Assembly (NCBI GenBank): GCA_025144245.1
Contig: JALXXC010000001.1
Span: 62,001-126,000 of the forward strand
Source: Corynebacterium sp. p3-SID1145
GTDB taxonomy: Bacteria; Actinomycetota; Actinomycetes; Mycobacteriales; Mycobacteriaceae
Reading direction: 5' to 3'
Length of the DNA: 64,000 bases
In this document: positions 37,672-46,096 of the stretch, piece after piece
Position numbering within the stretch: position 1 is the first letter of the stretch
Layout: each line of letters begins with the position of its first letter
Notes under the pieces: generated by a model
The model's database searches: none
The model's input: only the letters and a program-made list of their open reading frames with translations
What the model was told of the DNA's origin: nothing
Translations under genes and position numbers: made by a program

Positions 37672-39200
37672 GCCATCACCTCCGCGTGCTGCGCGGCGCG
37701 CAGGTCGAGGGCGTCCATTACCTCGGCGAGACGCGGCTTATCGACGCCCCCGAGGTCCGCCACCGTCCACGCCAACCGCAGGAGCCGGTCGACGCCGCGC
37801 TGAGTGATGATGCCATCACTGAGTGCCTTGCCGATCACTCCCATGCCATCCTCGTCGGCCGGGAAGTGTCTGCGCAGGACAGCTCCGGGGACGCGGGAGT
37901 TGGTGGTGGCCGGAAGTCCTGCCTGGGACCAGCGCCGCCGCGCCCTGTCACGCGCGGCGAGGACCCGCTCAGCGATGGCGGCGGAGGATTCGTTGTCACC
38001 GTTGGTCACCAACGCACCGACGGAGGTGGTGGTCAGGCTGATGTCGATGCGGTCGCGGAGCGGACCCGACAGGTTGCGCAGGTATGTGGCCCGCTCAGAG
38101 GACCGGCACGTGCACTTCGCGGCGTTGTCCACTCCGCAACGGCACGGATTCGCCGCCATGACGAGCTGGAAATTAGCGGGGTAGACCACTTCCCGGCGCG
38201 CGCGTGTCAGGCGCACCTCGCCCTTTTCCAGCGGGACGCGCAGAGCGTCGAGGGTGTGGGCGTCGATCTCGCTGACTTCGTCGAGGAAGAGCACACCGTG
38301 GTGGGCGTGGCTGACAGCACCGGGACGCGGTATTCCCGAGCCGCCTCCGATGAGGGCGGCGCGCCCCAGCGACGGGTGCGGGGCGACGAACGGGGCCTGC
38401 ATGATCACCTCCCCCGTTGAGTTTCCGGAGATGGAGTGGATGGCTGTGGCCTCCACGACCTGCTGGGGCGTGAGGTCCGGCAGGATCGACGGGAGGCGCT
38501 CGGCGAGCATGGATTTCCCGGAGCCTGGCGAACCGATCATGAGCACGTGGTGTCCCCCGGCTGCGGCGATCTCCATAGCGCGGCGCTCGTGCTCCTGGCC
38601 CACGATGTCGCGGAAATCGGGAACGTGGACGGGTTGGACTGTGTGGCTCACTGTTTCGAGCCCGGGCAATTCGCGCTCCCCGACCGCCCAGTGCCACGCG
38701 TCTGTGAGACTGCCGGCGATCTTCACCGCTGGATGCCCGACCAGGGCAGCTTCGTGGGCGTTGCCGGCGGGAATGATGACGTGCTCGATCCCCGTCCGCT
38801 CGTCGCCGTGGAGGGCTTCGAGGATGATCTGGAGGATCCCGTCGACCCGCCGTAGCTGCCCGCCGAGGCCGAGCTCGCCGACAATGAGGCTGCGCTTCAA
38901 TCGGCGTTCGGCGCGCGGGTCCATGCTCGCGAGCACCGCCAACGCTGCGGCCAGATCGAATTGGGAGCCGGCCTTGGGCAGGTTAGCGGGCGAGAGCGAC
39001 ACCATGATCTTGGTCCGGGGCCACGGCAGCGTCGAGTTGGCCACGGCTGTGCGGATGCGGTCGCGCGATTCACCGACGGCCTTGTCACCCAAGCCCACGA
39101 TGTGCATGCCGGGCAGTCCGGGCCCGACGTTGGCTTCAACGGTGACGCAGTGCGCGCCGACGCCCTCGACGGTGGCGGAGAAGGTGCTAGCAAGCGGCAT
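37668..39200 (-). CDS. comM: ComM/YifB family Mg-chelatase-like ATPase
   Basis: A 510-residue protein with an N-terminal Lon-protease-like fold, Walker A M-I-G-S-P-G-S-G-K-S-M near residue 220, and a zinc-like C-R-C-G...C-T-C cluster near residue 355. In Gram-negative bacteria ComM is a helicase that promotes branch migration during transformation. Here it overlaps yraN upstream (14 nt) and dprA downstream (4 nt), so yraN-comM-dprA is one operon. A near-perfect 12-mer (GGCTTATCGACG, 37735-37746) lies in its 3' end. Confidence 0.93.
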   Translation of the reverse strand: MPLASTFSATVEGVGAHCVTVEANVGPGLPGMHIVGLGDKAVGESRDRIRTAVANSTLPWPRTKIMVSLSPANLPKAGSQFDLAAALAVLASMDPRAERRLKRSLIVGELGLGGQLRRVDGILQIILEALHGDERTGIEHVIIPAGNAHEAALVGHPAVKIAGSLTDAWHWAVGERELPGLETVSHTVQPVHVPDFRDIVGQEHERRAMEIAAAGGHHVLMIGSPGSGKSMLAERLPSILPDLTPQQVVEATAIHSISGNSTGEVIMQAPFVAPHPSLGRAALIGGGSGIPRPGAVSHAHHGVLFLDEVSEIDAHTLDALRVPLEKGEVRLTRARREVVYPANFQLVMAANPCRCGVDNAAKCTCRSSERATYLRNLSGPLRDRIDISLTTTSVGALVTNGDNESSAAIAERVLAARDRARRRWSQAGLPATTNSRVPGAVLRRHFPADEDGMGVIGKALSDGIITQRGVDRLLRLAWTVADLGGVDKPRLAEVMDALDLRAAQHAEVMA

Positions 39201-39579
39201 CGTCGACCCCCTGGTACATGCGGGTGGACACGTTGACGCCGTCGTAGATGACTTCTATGACGTCGAAACGCACAGGCGAGTAGCCGCCGTCCTGCACGTC
39301 CAGCCATTGGGCGGCGGCGGTGCGGATGCGGCGCAGTTTCGTCGCCGTGACGGCTTCCGCGGCCCCGAAGCTTCTCCCCCGCCGGGTCTTCACTTCGGCG
39401 AAGACGACCGTCCCGTCAGGCGCGCGGGCGATGACGTCGATCTCACCCCCTTTGGCCAGGTAACGTAGCTGGACTATCTCGTAGCCCAGGTCCTCGTACC
39501 AGGCTGCGGCGGCTGCTTCGCCGCACCGGCCCAGCATGAACTGGTCCTGCTGGTCGTGCCCACTCGTTTTCGCGTGCAT
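39187..39579 (-). CDS. YraN family (UPF0102) nuclease-fold protein
   Basis: A 130-residue protein with the YraN pattern L-G-R-C-G-E-A-A-A-A, the PD-(D/E)XK residues in G-G-E-I-D-V-I-A and V-F-A-E-V-K-T-R. The family is predicted to be a Holliday-junction or DNA-repair nuclease. The ATG at 39579 is used. The GAGGGG acting as ribosome binding site is also the second arm of the terminator hairpin that precedes it (see that entry). It is the first gene of the yraN-comM-dprA unit. Confidence 0.88.
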   Translation of the reverse strand: MHAKTSGHDQQDQFMLGRCGEAAAAAWYEDLGYEIVQLRYLAKGGEIDVIARAPDGTVVFAEVKTRRGRSFGAAEAVTATKLRRIRTAAAQWLDVQDGGYSPVRFDVIEVIYDGVNVSTRMYQGVDDAAC

Positions 39580-39580
39580 G

Positions 39581-39630
39581 AAAAATCCCCTCTGTCAACT
39601 GAAGTGCGTGCACTTAGTTAGACGAGGGGA
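39581..39630 (-). terminator. Terminator hairpin abutting the yraN start codon
   Basis: On the minus strand CCCCTC (39624-39629) pairs with GAGGGG (39587-39592). Inside it GTC/GAC, AACT/AGTT and AAGTGC/GCACTT also pair. The stem is followed by TTTTT and then immediately by C-ATG of yraN. The hairpin therefore contains the only visible ribosome binding site of yraN. It can end the DUF2469 transcript and also hide the yraN start. A 12-mer variant (CGCTTCTCGACG) lies just upstream on the same strand. Confidence 0.8.
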
Positions 39631-39663
39631 AGGGGCGGATGGATCCGTCGAGAAGCGAAAAAT

Positions 39664-39969
39664 TTACTCGGGGATGACCATTTCGGGCTTATCCAGCTCC
39701 TCGATGTTGACGTCTTTGTACGTGATCACGCGCACGTAGCGCACGAAACGCACGGCGCGGTACATGTCCCACACCCAGGCGTCGGACATACGGACTTCGT
39801 AGTAGACATCCTTGCCCTCGGTGTGCGGGATGAGCTCCACGGCGTTAGCGAGATAGAAGCGGCGGTCGGTCTCGACGACGTAGGAGAACTGGCTCACGAC
39901 ATCGCGGTATTCGCGGTAGAGGGACAGTTCAACCTCAGCCTCGTAATTGTCCAGGTCCTCAGCGCTCAT
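39664..39969 (-). CDS. DUF2469 family protein
   Basis: A 101-residue protein starting [21 protein letters not shown], the typical DUF2469 N-terminus. It ends with several Tyr/Val/Arg strands. The function is unknown, but the gene is almost always downstream of rnhB in actinobacteria. The ATG at 39969 has an AGGAG site and overlaps the rnhB 3' end by 11 nt. Confidence 0.92.
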   Translation of the reverse strand: MSAEDLDNYEAEVELSLYREYRDVVSQFSYVVETDRRFYLANAVELIPHTEGKDVYYEVRMSDAWVWDMYRAVRFVRYVRVITYKDVNIEELDKPEMVIPE

Positions 39970-40618
39970 CGTGTGTGCTCCTCATGTACATCTCGTGGGC
40001 TGCAGCAACGTTGGCATAAGTGTAGCGATGCTCGGCACTCGCGCCGTGGCGGCGCACCGCGTCCATGTGGGCGCGCGTCGAATAGCCCTTGTGCTTCTCG
40101 ACGCCGTACCCCGGGTACTCCTCCCCCATCTGTGTGACCAGCTGGTCGCGGCTGACTTTGGCCAGCACACTGGCAGCGGCGATGCAGCGGGCGGTGTAGT
40201 CTCCGCCGATGACGGGCAGTTGCGGGGATGTGAGACCGGGGACGCGGAAAGCGTCGACGAGCACGTAGCCTGGGTCGGTGCCGAGCGCGGCGACGGCGCG
40301 GCGTGCGCCGTCGAGGTTGGCGTTCTGGATGCCGCGGCAATCGATCTCCGCCGCGGGGATGTGCACGACTGCGTGGGCGAGCGCCGTATCGACGATCGCC
40401 CCGTACAGCTCCTCGCGCTTTCTCGCCGTGAGCTTCTTGGAGTCGGTCAGGCCGTCGAGCGCCGCGAGGGGCTGCGGCGGGAGTGCGCACGCCGCGATGG
40501 TGATGGGGCCGAAACACGCTCCGCGCCCTGCCTCGTCGATGCCCGCGACGGGGCCGAATCCCGCCTTGTCCAGCGCTACCTCGTAGGTGCGCAGCTGCTT
40601 CAACGTGCGCATGTCCAC
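39959..40618 (-). CDS. rnhB: Ribonuclease HII
   Basis: A 219-residue enzyme with the catalytic G-I-D-E-A-G-R-G near residue 25, D-S-K-K-L near residue 56, and the conserved [10 protein letters not shown] near residue 150. It removes ribonucleotides from DNA and RNA from hybrids. The start is the GTG at 40618 or the ATG 6 nt later. It follows lepB by 11 nt. Confidence 0.95.
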   Translation of the reverse strand: MDMRTLKQLRTYEVALDKAGFGPVAGIDEAGRGACFGPITIAACALPPQPLAALDGLTDSKKLTARKREELYGAIVDTALAHAVVHIPAAEIDCRGIQNANLDGARRAVAALGTDPGYVLVDAFRVPGLTSPQLPVIGGDYTARCIAAASVLAKVSRDQLVTQMGEEYPGYGVEKHKGYSTRAHMDAVRRHGASAEHRYTYANVAAAHEMYMRSTHDER

Positions 40619-40629
40619 AGCGCGGGCAG

Positions 40630-41403
40630 CTACTGCTGCTGCAGTTCGACGTCGCCGTTCGTCACCGGACCGATGCGGGTCAGCGGCAAAATGATGAACG
40701 AGACCTTGCCGCGGACGTTGTCCACCGGGATCGTGCCCTGGAACTCATCGCCCATGTGGTAGCGCGAATCGGCAGAATTCGTGCGGTTGTCGCCCATGAC
40801 GAAGATGTTGCCCTCCGGCACCGTGACAGGGCCGAAGAATGAGCCGCCGCACTCGGCGGAACCGTCCTCCCCCACGACCGGGTTGGCCGGCGGGTCGAGG
40901 GCGTAGGACTGGTCGATCGGCTTGCCGTCCACCATCACAGCCGGGTCGCCGGCCTGGCACGACACGGTCTGGCCACCGGTGGCCACCACACGTTTGACCA
41001 GATCGTTCTCGTCCGGGGCGACGAGCCCCACGTACGAACCGAGCTGCTGCAGCCCCGCAACGAGGGGGTTGTCGGAACGGTTGGAGACGTAGTTGGTGTT
41101 CCAGGACGGAGCGCCCTTGAAGACCACCACATCGCCCGGCTCCGGGTCGGAGAAGTAGTAGCTGACCTTCTGCACGAAGATGCGGTCGCCGTTGCAGCCG
41201 TCGCAGCCGTGCAGCGTCGGCTCCATCGACGCCGACGGGATGAGATAGACGCGGCCGACGAACGTCTGCAGCACGAAGATCAAGGCCAACGTCAGCACGA
41301 TCACCAGGGGGATCTCGATGTACCACGGTGTGGCGTTGTCCTCATCGTCGCGGCGTCGGCGGGCCGGGCGGGGCCGGGGGCGGGGTTGCGAATATTCTGT
41401 CAC
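40630..41403 (-). CDS. lepB: Signal peptidase I
   Basis: A 257-residue membrane protease with one N-terminal transmembrane segment (near residues 30-50). The catalytic Ser is in [10 protein letters not shown] and the catalytic Lys in V-K-R-V-V-A-T-G-G. The [12 protein letters not shown] box IV is also present. It removes Sec signal peptides outside the membrane. The GTG at 41403 is 8 nt after TAAGGT. Confidence 0.95.
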   Translation of the reverse strand: MTEYSQPRPRPRPARRRRDDEDNATPWYIEIPLVIVLTLALIFVLQTFVGRVYLIPSASMEPTLHGCDGCNGDRIFVQKVSYYFSDPEPGDVVVFKGAPSWNTNYVSNRSDNPLVAGLQQLGSYVGLVAPDENDLVKRVVATGGQTVSCQAGDPAVMVDGKPIDQSYALDPPANPVVGEDGSAECGGSFFGPVTVPEGNIFVMGDNRTNSADSRYHMGDEFQGTIPVDNVRGKVSFIILPLTRIGPVTNGDVELQQQ

Positions 41404-41425
41404 GGCGAATCACCTTATCAGCGTG

Positions 41426-41480
41426 AAAACGAAACGCCCCCTCCCGCTCGCCTAGAAAAGGCTGTCAACGGGGAGGGGGC
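41426..41480 (-). terminator. rplS terminator
   Basis: GCCCCCTCCC at 41436-41445 and GGGAGGGGGC at 41471-41480 form a 10-bp stem. On the minus strand it is followed by GTTTCGTTTT. It separates rplS from lepB. Confidence 0.85.
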
Positions 41481-41495
41481 GTGGGGTACCGCTGT

Positions 41496-41843
41496 TTAGC
41501 GGCGCTCCTTGATGCGAGCTGCCTTACCGCGCAGGTCGCGCATGTAGTACAGCTTCGCACGACGGACGCGGCCGCGGCGCAGGACCTCGATGTGGTCGAT
41601 GTTCGGGGAGTGCACCGGGAAGGTGCGCTCAACGCCGATGCCGAAGGAGATCTTGCGGACGGTAAAGGTCTCGCGGATGCCGGAGCCCTGACGACGGACG
41701 ACGAAGCCCTCGAAGAGCTGGGTACGGGTGACGTTGCCCTCGATAACCTTGACGTGGACGCCGAGGGTGTCACCGGGGCGGAAAGCCGGGATGTCGTCGC
41801 GCAGCTGGCCTGCGTCGACCTTATCGATAATGCCGTTGGACAT
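41496..41843 (-). CDS. rplS: 50S ribosomal protein L19
   Basis: A 115-residue L19 with [16 protein letters not shown] near residue 20, [12 protein letters not shown], and the basic C-terminus R-G-K-A-A-R-I-K-E. The ATG at 41843 has an AAGGAA site. It lies at the interface of the two ribosomal subunits. It follows trmD, but an intervening 131 bp holds the 12-mer and probably its own promoter. Confidence 0.97.
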   Translation of the reverse strand: MSNGIIDKVDAGQLRDDIPAFRPGDTLGVHVKVIEGNVTRTQLFEGFVVRRQGSGIRETFTVRKISFGIGVERTFPVHSPNIDHIEVLRRGRVRRAKLYYMRDLRGKAARIKERR

Positions 41844-41971
41844 GGCAGTATTCCTTTTCAGATTTGGACAGAGGACCCTAGCGGCGGCACCGTTTCGGCG
41901 CACGTTCAACTGGTTCATGTCGGCTACATGACCCAGACATTCTTGCATACAGGCCGGTAGCTTCCCAAATC

Positions 41972-41983
41972 CGCTTATCGACG
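41972..41983 (+). repeat. Dispersed 12-mer at the trmD 3' end
   Basis: An exact CGCTTATCGACG overlapping the trmD stop region and followed by CCCC. Confidence 0.9.
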
Positions 41984-43156
41984 CCCCGCCACCGCCGTCG
42001 TCCCCTGCCAGTACTCAACTCCGGGCAGGGCGTTCACCACAGCCGCCGTCGCACGTGCGGGCTCCAAAGCGGTGCGGCCGGTGACGACGACGTGGTAGAC
42101 GGGATCCAAAAGCGGCCCCTCTTCGGCCGCCAGGTACTGGTTGACTAGCGCGTTGTCAGGGTGGCAGCGGTCATCGATGGGGGCGGCGTCGATAAGCTCG
42201 GCGATGAAGCCTGCGCGCCTGAGCTTCTTGGCGACCTTGTTCTTCGCCCTCTCCCATGCGGCGGCGTTCATGACGACGTGGATGTCCGTGGTGGCCTCGC
42301 GCGCGTCGAGCGTGAACAGGTCGTCTTTGTCGAGGGAGCCCTCCTCACGCGCCTTCTCGATCAGCTCTGGGCGCACGCGCTGCGTCCGTTCGAGCGACTG
42401 GTCGCGGCGCCACCGCGCGATCTTGCCGTGGTCGCCCGAGAGAAGAACTTCAGGCGCATCGATGCAGCGCCACTGACGCGGCTTCGTGTACGACGGCCCC
42501 TCGAGCAGACCGTCGGAGAAGCTGTCCTCTTCGTGGCTCTCTGTGTTGCCTAACACCCCGGGGATGAGACGGGTGACCGCCTCCGCGATCACCAGCACCG
42601 CGACCTCTCCCCCGATGAGCACATAGTCGCCGATGGAGACCTCCCGCACCCGATACGTCTTCTCCGCGTCCTCGAAGACACGCTGGTCGATGCCCTCGTA
42701 TCGGCCGCACGCGAAGACAATGTGCTCTTCCCGCGACCACGCCTGCGCGTCGGCCTGCGTGAACGGTTGTCCGGCTGGGGTCGGGACGAGCAACAAGGGT
42801 TTGTCCACTTCGCCAGCGGTATCGGCTGCATACGGGCGCGGCGCAACACGTGCGACATCGTCGTGGCGCCGCTTGTCGTTCCGGTGCGCGGCGGCGGTCT
42901 CGAGCTCGGTCCCGGCGCGGCCGGCGGCGACGTCATCGAGGGCGTTGCCCCACACCTCGGGCAGCATCACCATGCCCGGTCCCCCACCGAGCGGCGGCGC
43001 GTCGACGGACTTGTGGTTCCCGGTCGCCCAGTCGCGCAGGTCGTGCACGCCGACCGACAGAATCTTCTGCTCGATCGCTTTGCCGAGCAGCGCGTGGCGC
43101 AGCGGGTCCAAGTACTCCGGGAAGATCGTGACGATGTCGAGCCTCATCGCGCTCAC
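41975..43156 (-). CDS. trmD: tRNA (guanine-N1)-methyltransferase with C-terminal extension
   Basis: A 393-residue protein. Residues 1-270 are TrmD, with [12 protein letters not shown] at the start, G-G-G-P-G-M-V-M near residue 58, the knot motif [10 protein letters not shown] near residue 148, and [11 protein letters not shown] near residue 173. An insert near residues 75-120 is rich in Asp, Arg and Ala. Residues 280-393 form an extra C-terminal domain of unknown type with two Val-rich strand-helix units. TrmD methylates G37 of tRNAs. It overlaps rimM upstream by 4 nt. Confidence 0.93.
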   Translation of the reverse strand: MSAMRLDIVTIFPEYLDPLRHALLGKAIEQKILSVGVHDLRDWATGNHKSVDAPPLGGGPGMVMLPEVWGNALDDVAAGRAGTELETAAAHRNDKRRHDDVARVAPRPYAADTAGEVDKPLLLVPTPAGQPFTQADAQAWSREEHIVFACGRYEGIDQRVFEDAEKTYRVREVSIGDYVLIGGEVAVLVIAEAVTRLIPGVLGNTESHEEDSFSDGLLEGPSYTKPRQWRCIDAPEVLLSGDHGKIARWRRDQSLERTQRVRPELIEKAREEGSLDKDDLFTLDAREATTDIHVVMNAAAWERAKNKVAKKLRRAGFIAELIDAAPIDDRCHPDNALVNQYLAAEEGPLLDPVYHVVVTGRTALEPARATAAVVNALPGVEYWQGTTAVAGRR

Positions 43157-43653
43157 AGTTCCAGCAGCCCTTCCGGCGGGGTGATCACCAGGTAGCCCTC
43201 ATCCAGGTCGATCTCCGGGACAATATCCATGACGAACGGGACGAGCACCTCTTTGCCGTTGTAATCCACCTCGAGGATTTTTCGGCCCGGCGTGGACATC
43301 ACACCGGTGACCGTGCCGATCTCTTCGCCGCCTTGAAGCACACGCAGGCCAATGAGTTCATGGTCGTAATACTCGTCCGAGTCCTCATCACGTTCCAGGG
43401 GCGCGGCGTAGAACTTCATCCCCCGCACCGAATCGGCGGCGGTGCGGTCCGGGATCTCCTCGAAGCTCACCAGTAGACGCTTCTGATGCGGGCGCACCGT
43501 CTTAATCGTTAGGTCCTGCTCCTTGCCCGCCTGCCGGCCGTGCAGCACCTCACCGACGCTGAAGCGCGCCTCCGCCTCATCGGTCAGCAAGTCGACCGCG
43601 ACCTCGCCTTTGATTCCATGGGATTTCACCACTCGACCGATGAGCATTTCCAT
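43153..43653 (-). CDS. rimM: Ribosome maturation factor RimM
   Basis: A 166-residue protein with the N-terminal M-L-I-G-R-V-V-K-S-H-G-I-K-G-E-V domain and the C-terminal PRC-barrel (Y-D-H-E-L-I-G-L-R-V, then V-P-F-V-M-D-I-V-P). It aids 30S maturation. The ATG at 43653 is 8 nt after TAGCCT. A partial, diverged copy of this gene lies at about 53.4-53.6 kb, fused to a dehydrogenase fragment. Confidence 0.95.
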   Translation of the reverse strand: MEMLIGRVVKSHGIKGEVAVDLLTDEAEARFSVGEVLHGRQAGKEQDLTIKTVRPHQKRLLVSFEEIPDRTAADSVRGMKFYAAPLERDEDSDEYYDHELIGLRVLQGGEEIGTVTGVMSTPGRKILEVDYNGKEVLVPFVMDIVPEIDLDEGYLVITPPEGLLEL

Positions 43654-43786
43654 GAGGCACAAGGCTACCAGCAGCGGGTTTCACTGCCATCTGACACTGC
43701 GGGTAAGCAACGGCGTGCAACGGAACGTCGACAAGCACAAATGCCTCATACCTGAGCCTAAGCTAAGGAATCGATAGGCTGCGACC

Positions 43787-43837
43787 GTGAGCTATTTCGA
43801 GGAGACACCCGAGGCGCCGCGTCATTGCCCAGCCTGA
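43787..43837 (+). CDS. Possible 16-residue leader ORF upstream of the DUF6493-like gene
   Basis: A GTG at 43787, 6 nt after TAGGCT, opens a 16-codon frame (V-S-Y-F-E-E-T-P...) ending in TGA at 43835-43837. Its first codons resemble the start of the following large gene (V-N-Y-F-E-Q). It could be a leaderless regulatory peptide or a remnant of a duplicated 5' end. A short CGGCTG/CAGCCG stem follows it at about 43859-43873, before the GGAGG site of the next gene. Confidence 0.35.
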   Translation: MSYFEETPEAPRHCPA

Positions 43838-43894
43838 GCGCAACAGTCAGAACAAAACGGCTGCCGCAGCCGGCGCCATCGTTATGGAGGCCAA

Positions 43895-46096
43895 GTGAAC
43901 TACTTTGAGCAGCGAGTTGAAGAATTCAAGTCGATGCGCCACGTTTCAAAAATCTGGTTCCAACCGGGGATGACCCTGGAGGAGGCGTACAAAGCGGTAC
44001 GCACCATTCCCATCGACGCCGAATACGGTATCGAGAACCCGACGCAACCGGAGCAACGGGGATGGGAGAATTTCTCGCGGGGCGACACCTTCATCCAGAT
44101 CCGCATGCGCGAGCTCTTCGAAGGGTACGAAGTTGCCCACGAAGACCCATACTTCATCGGCCTGATGGGTCAAGGCGGCTTTGAACGCGACTTCCTCCTA
44201 TGGCATGACGCTCAGCTGCGCGAGGAATTGCTCTGGCCCCTGTTCTCGCTTGAAGGCACCCAGGAGGTGAGCTTTGCCAACCGGGAGAAATACGGCAGCG
44301 GTTGGGCGGCGCCACTGATTGCCCTGGAGAAGGAGGGCCTCATCGACCGCGACCGCCTCCTCGATGAGATGCTCAAGGCGCTGAACCGTGGATTTCCCGC
44401 GTATCGCGTGCGCTGGTTCACCCAGCATTACGAAGATTTCAATCCCACTGAAGCAGAGACGACAGCGCGCCAGCACCTGCTGATCGCTGCGATGGGTTCA
44501 GGGGTTGCTTCCACCACCACGTTTGGGGTGAAGCAGTTATCGCGTTTGTCGCAGCTGGATGAGGACGGGTTTGTAGCCGCCGCAGCCCACGCGCTTGGCG
44601 GGCCAAAGTCGCCTGCGGTGACAGCGCTGAAAATGCTGGACAAGATTGCGGCCCGGCGCGACGACCTCGCCGCCGGTGTTGCGGACGCGGCGGCTACCGG
44701 CCTTTACCATTCGCACGACGAGGTGGTGCGCCGCAGCGCGGCGCTCCTCCGAGACTTGGGCAAGAGCGAGCTTATCGACGACGCCCGGGAGACGCTGTCC
44801 CCCGCAATGGCGCTCGAGTTGCTGGGCCACCAAGAGACAGATGAAACGCCCACCGTGGAAGCTGAGCACATCGAAGCCCAGCCAGTGGCACCGTGGACGG
44901 ATGAGGACGCACTCTTTCACACCCGCGAGCTCCTCGCCTCAAACGACGCAGTGGCGTTCACCCAACTGGTGGCGTGGCTCGCCGAAACTGGTCCGCGCGC
45001 GGTGGAGATCCTCAAACCCGCCGTACCGAAGCAAGACTCCTCGCATTTTCGTATCGATGCACGCTGGCTGTTGCTTCAGTGCAGCCATTCACCTGCTGAG
45101 GTGGAAGCAACCAACGCGTCGTGTCTGCCCCGTGATACGAGACGGGAATCTCTGCTGCGGGTTGTTGCCATCGTGCACGGCCGCGCACCAACGCGGACGT
45201 TGCTTTCGACCCCGACGGACACCTTCGGCCGAGTGGACAATGCTGAATTCGCCCGCCGCCTGGCGACGTATGCAGACCCCGAGGATATCTGGCAAGACGA
45301 CGCCATCCTCGCCCACCTGCGGTTGGTGGACTATCAGGAAGACACCACTGGTCTAGCGCCTGTGCAGGGGGTGCAAGCTGGGTGCAACTGCTTCTTGTGG
45401 AGCGCGCCCCAAGATCGCTGCACAGAGTGCATTGAGAGCCGAATGTGGGTACGTACTAAAGAGGGGTGGCTGAGCCAAAACGCTGAGCATGACGATGAGC
45501 TGCCGTACCTGATCTCCAGCCCGTTCAACGCAACCCACTCGCCCGCTGAATGCGCCATCATGGCGCCAAGCTGCTTGGACGTGTACACGTACGACTTGGA
45601 ACGCGACCTAGATTCGGGGTTGTCGACCTTCCCGGATCGGCAGGATCCTGAGATCCTCGAGGTGCTGCGGTGGCATCCGGGCGCGTGGTCTCCACATACT
45701 GCGCGATTCCTTGGCAAGGCGATGGCGAACGTCGACCCCGAGATGCGCACAATCGCTGCAGAGCTCGTTGCTACGAAGCTTGCGGCGGCGGTTGGCGCTG
45801 AGGTTGCCGCTCAGCAGTGGGCGCAGATCGACGACATCATTCTCGGCCGTTGGGCAGCCTCGCTCACAGACGCCGCCACGCTCAACCCCGTCTTCGTCCA
45901 CGATCTGCTGACCCTTCTGCTGCCCCAGTTGGACCGGAAGGCACGCGACGTCGGCAAGCTGATTGAGCTGTTGCGCAACGTGCGGTTGCAGACGGGGCAG
46001 CGTGACGTGGCCAAGCAATTGCGCGAGTGGCTTCAAACTTTCAGTGGGAAATCGAAGGCGGCCCAAGCCGCGACGGCGCTGCTCAAGGAGGGTTAA
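43895..46096 (+). CDS. DUF6493-like repeat protein, partner of a SWIM protein
   Basis: A 733-residue helical-repeat protein. A zinc-like cysteine cluster lies near residues 494-510 (C-N-C...C-T-E-C). Long helical regions lie at about residues 190-350 and 590-730. It looks like the DUF6493 family, which is commonly encoded next to a SWIM zinc-finger protein, and the next gene here is exactly that, starting at its stop codon. The function is unknown. The GTG at 43895 has a GGAGG site. This is the first gene of an accessory block inserted between rimM and rpsP. Confidence 0.7.
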   Translation: MNYFEQRVEEFKSMRHVSKIWFQPGMTLEEAYKAVRTIPIDAEYGIENPTQPEQRGWENFSRGDTFIQIRMRELFEGYEVAHEDPYFIGLMGQGGFERDFLLWHDAQLREELLWPLFSLEGTQEVSFANREKYGSGWAAPLIALEKEGLIDRDRLLDEMLKALNRGFPAYRVRWFTQHYEDFNPTEAETTARQHLLIAAMGSGVASTTTFGVKQLSRLSQLDEDGFVAAAAHALGGPKSPAVTALKMLDKIAARRDDLAAGVADAAATGLYHSHDEVVRRSAALLRDLGKSELIDDARETLSPAMALELLGHQETDETPTVEAEHIEAQPVAPWTDEDALFHTRELLASNDAVAFTQLVAWLAETGPRAVEILKPAVPKQDSSHFRIDARWLLLQCSHSPAEVEATNASCLPRDTRRESLLRVVAIVHGRAPTRTLLSTPTDTFGRVDNAEFARRLATYADPEDIWQDDAILAHLRLVDYQEDTTGLAPVQGVQAGCNCFLWSAPQDRCTECIESRMWVRTKEGWLSQNAEHDDELPYLISSPFNATHSPAECAIMAPSCLDVYTYDLERDLDSGLSTFPDRQDPEILEVLRWHPGAWSPHTARFLGKAMANVDPEMRTIAAELVATKLAAAVGAEVAAQQWAQIDDIILGRWAASLTDAATLNPVFVHDLLTLLLPQLDRKARDVGKLIELLRNVRLQTGQRDVAKQLREWLQTFSGKSKAAQAATALLKEG

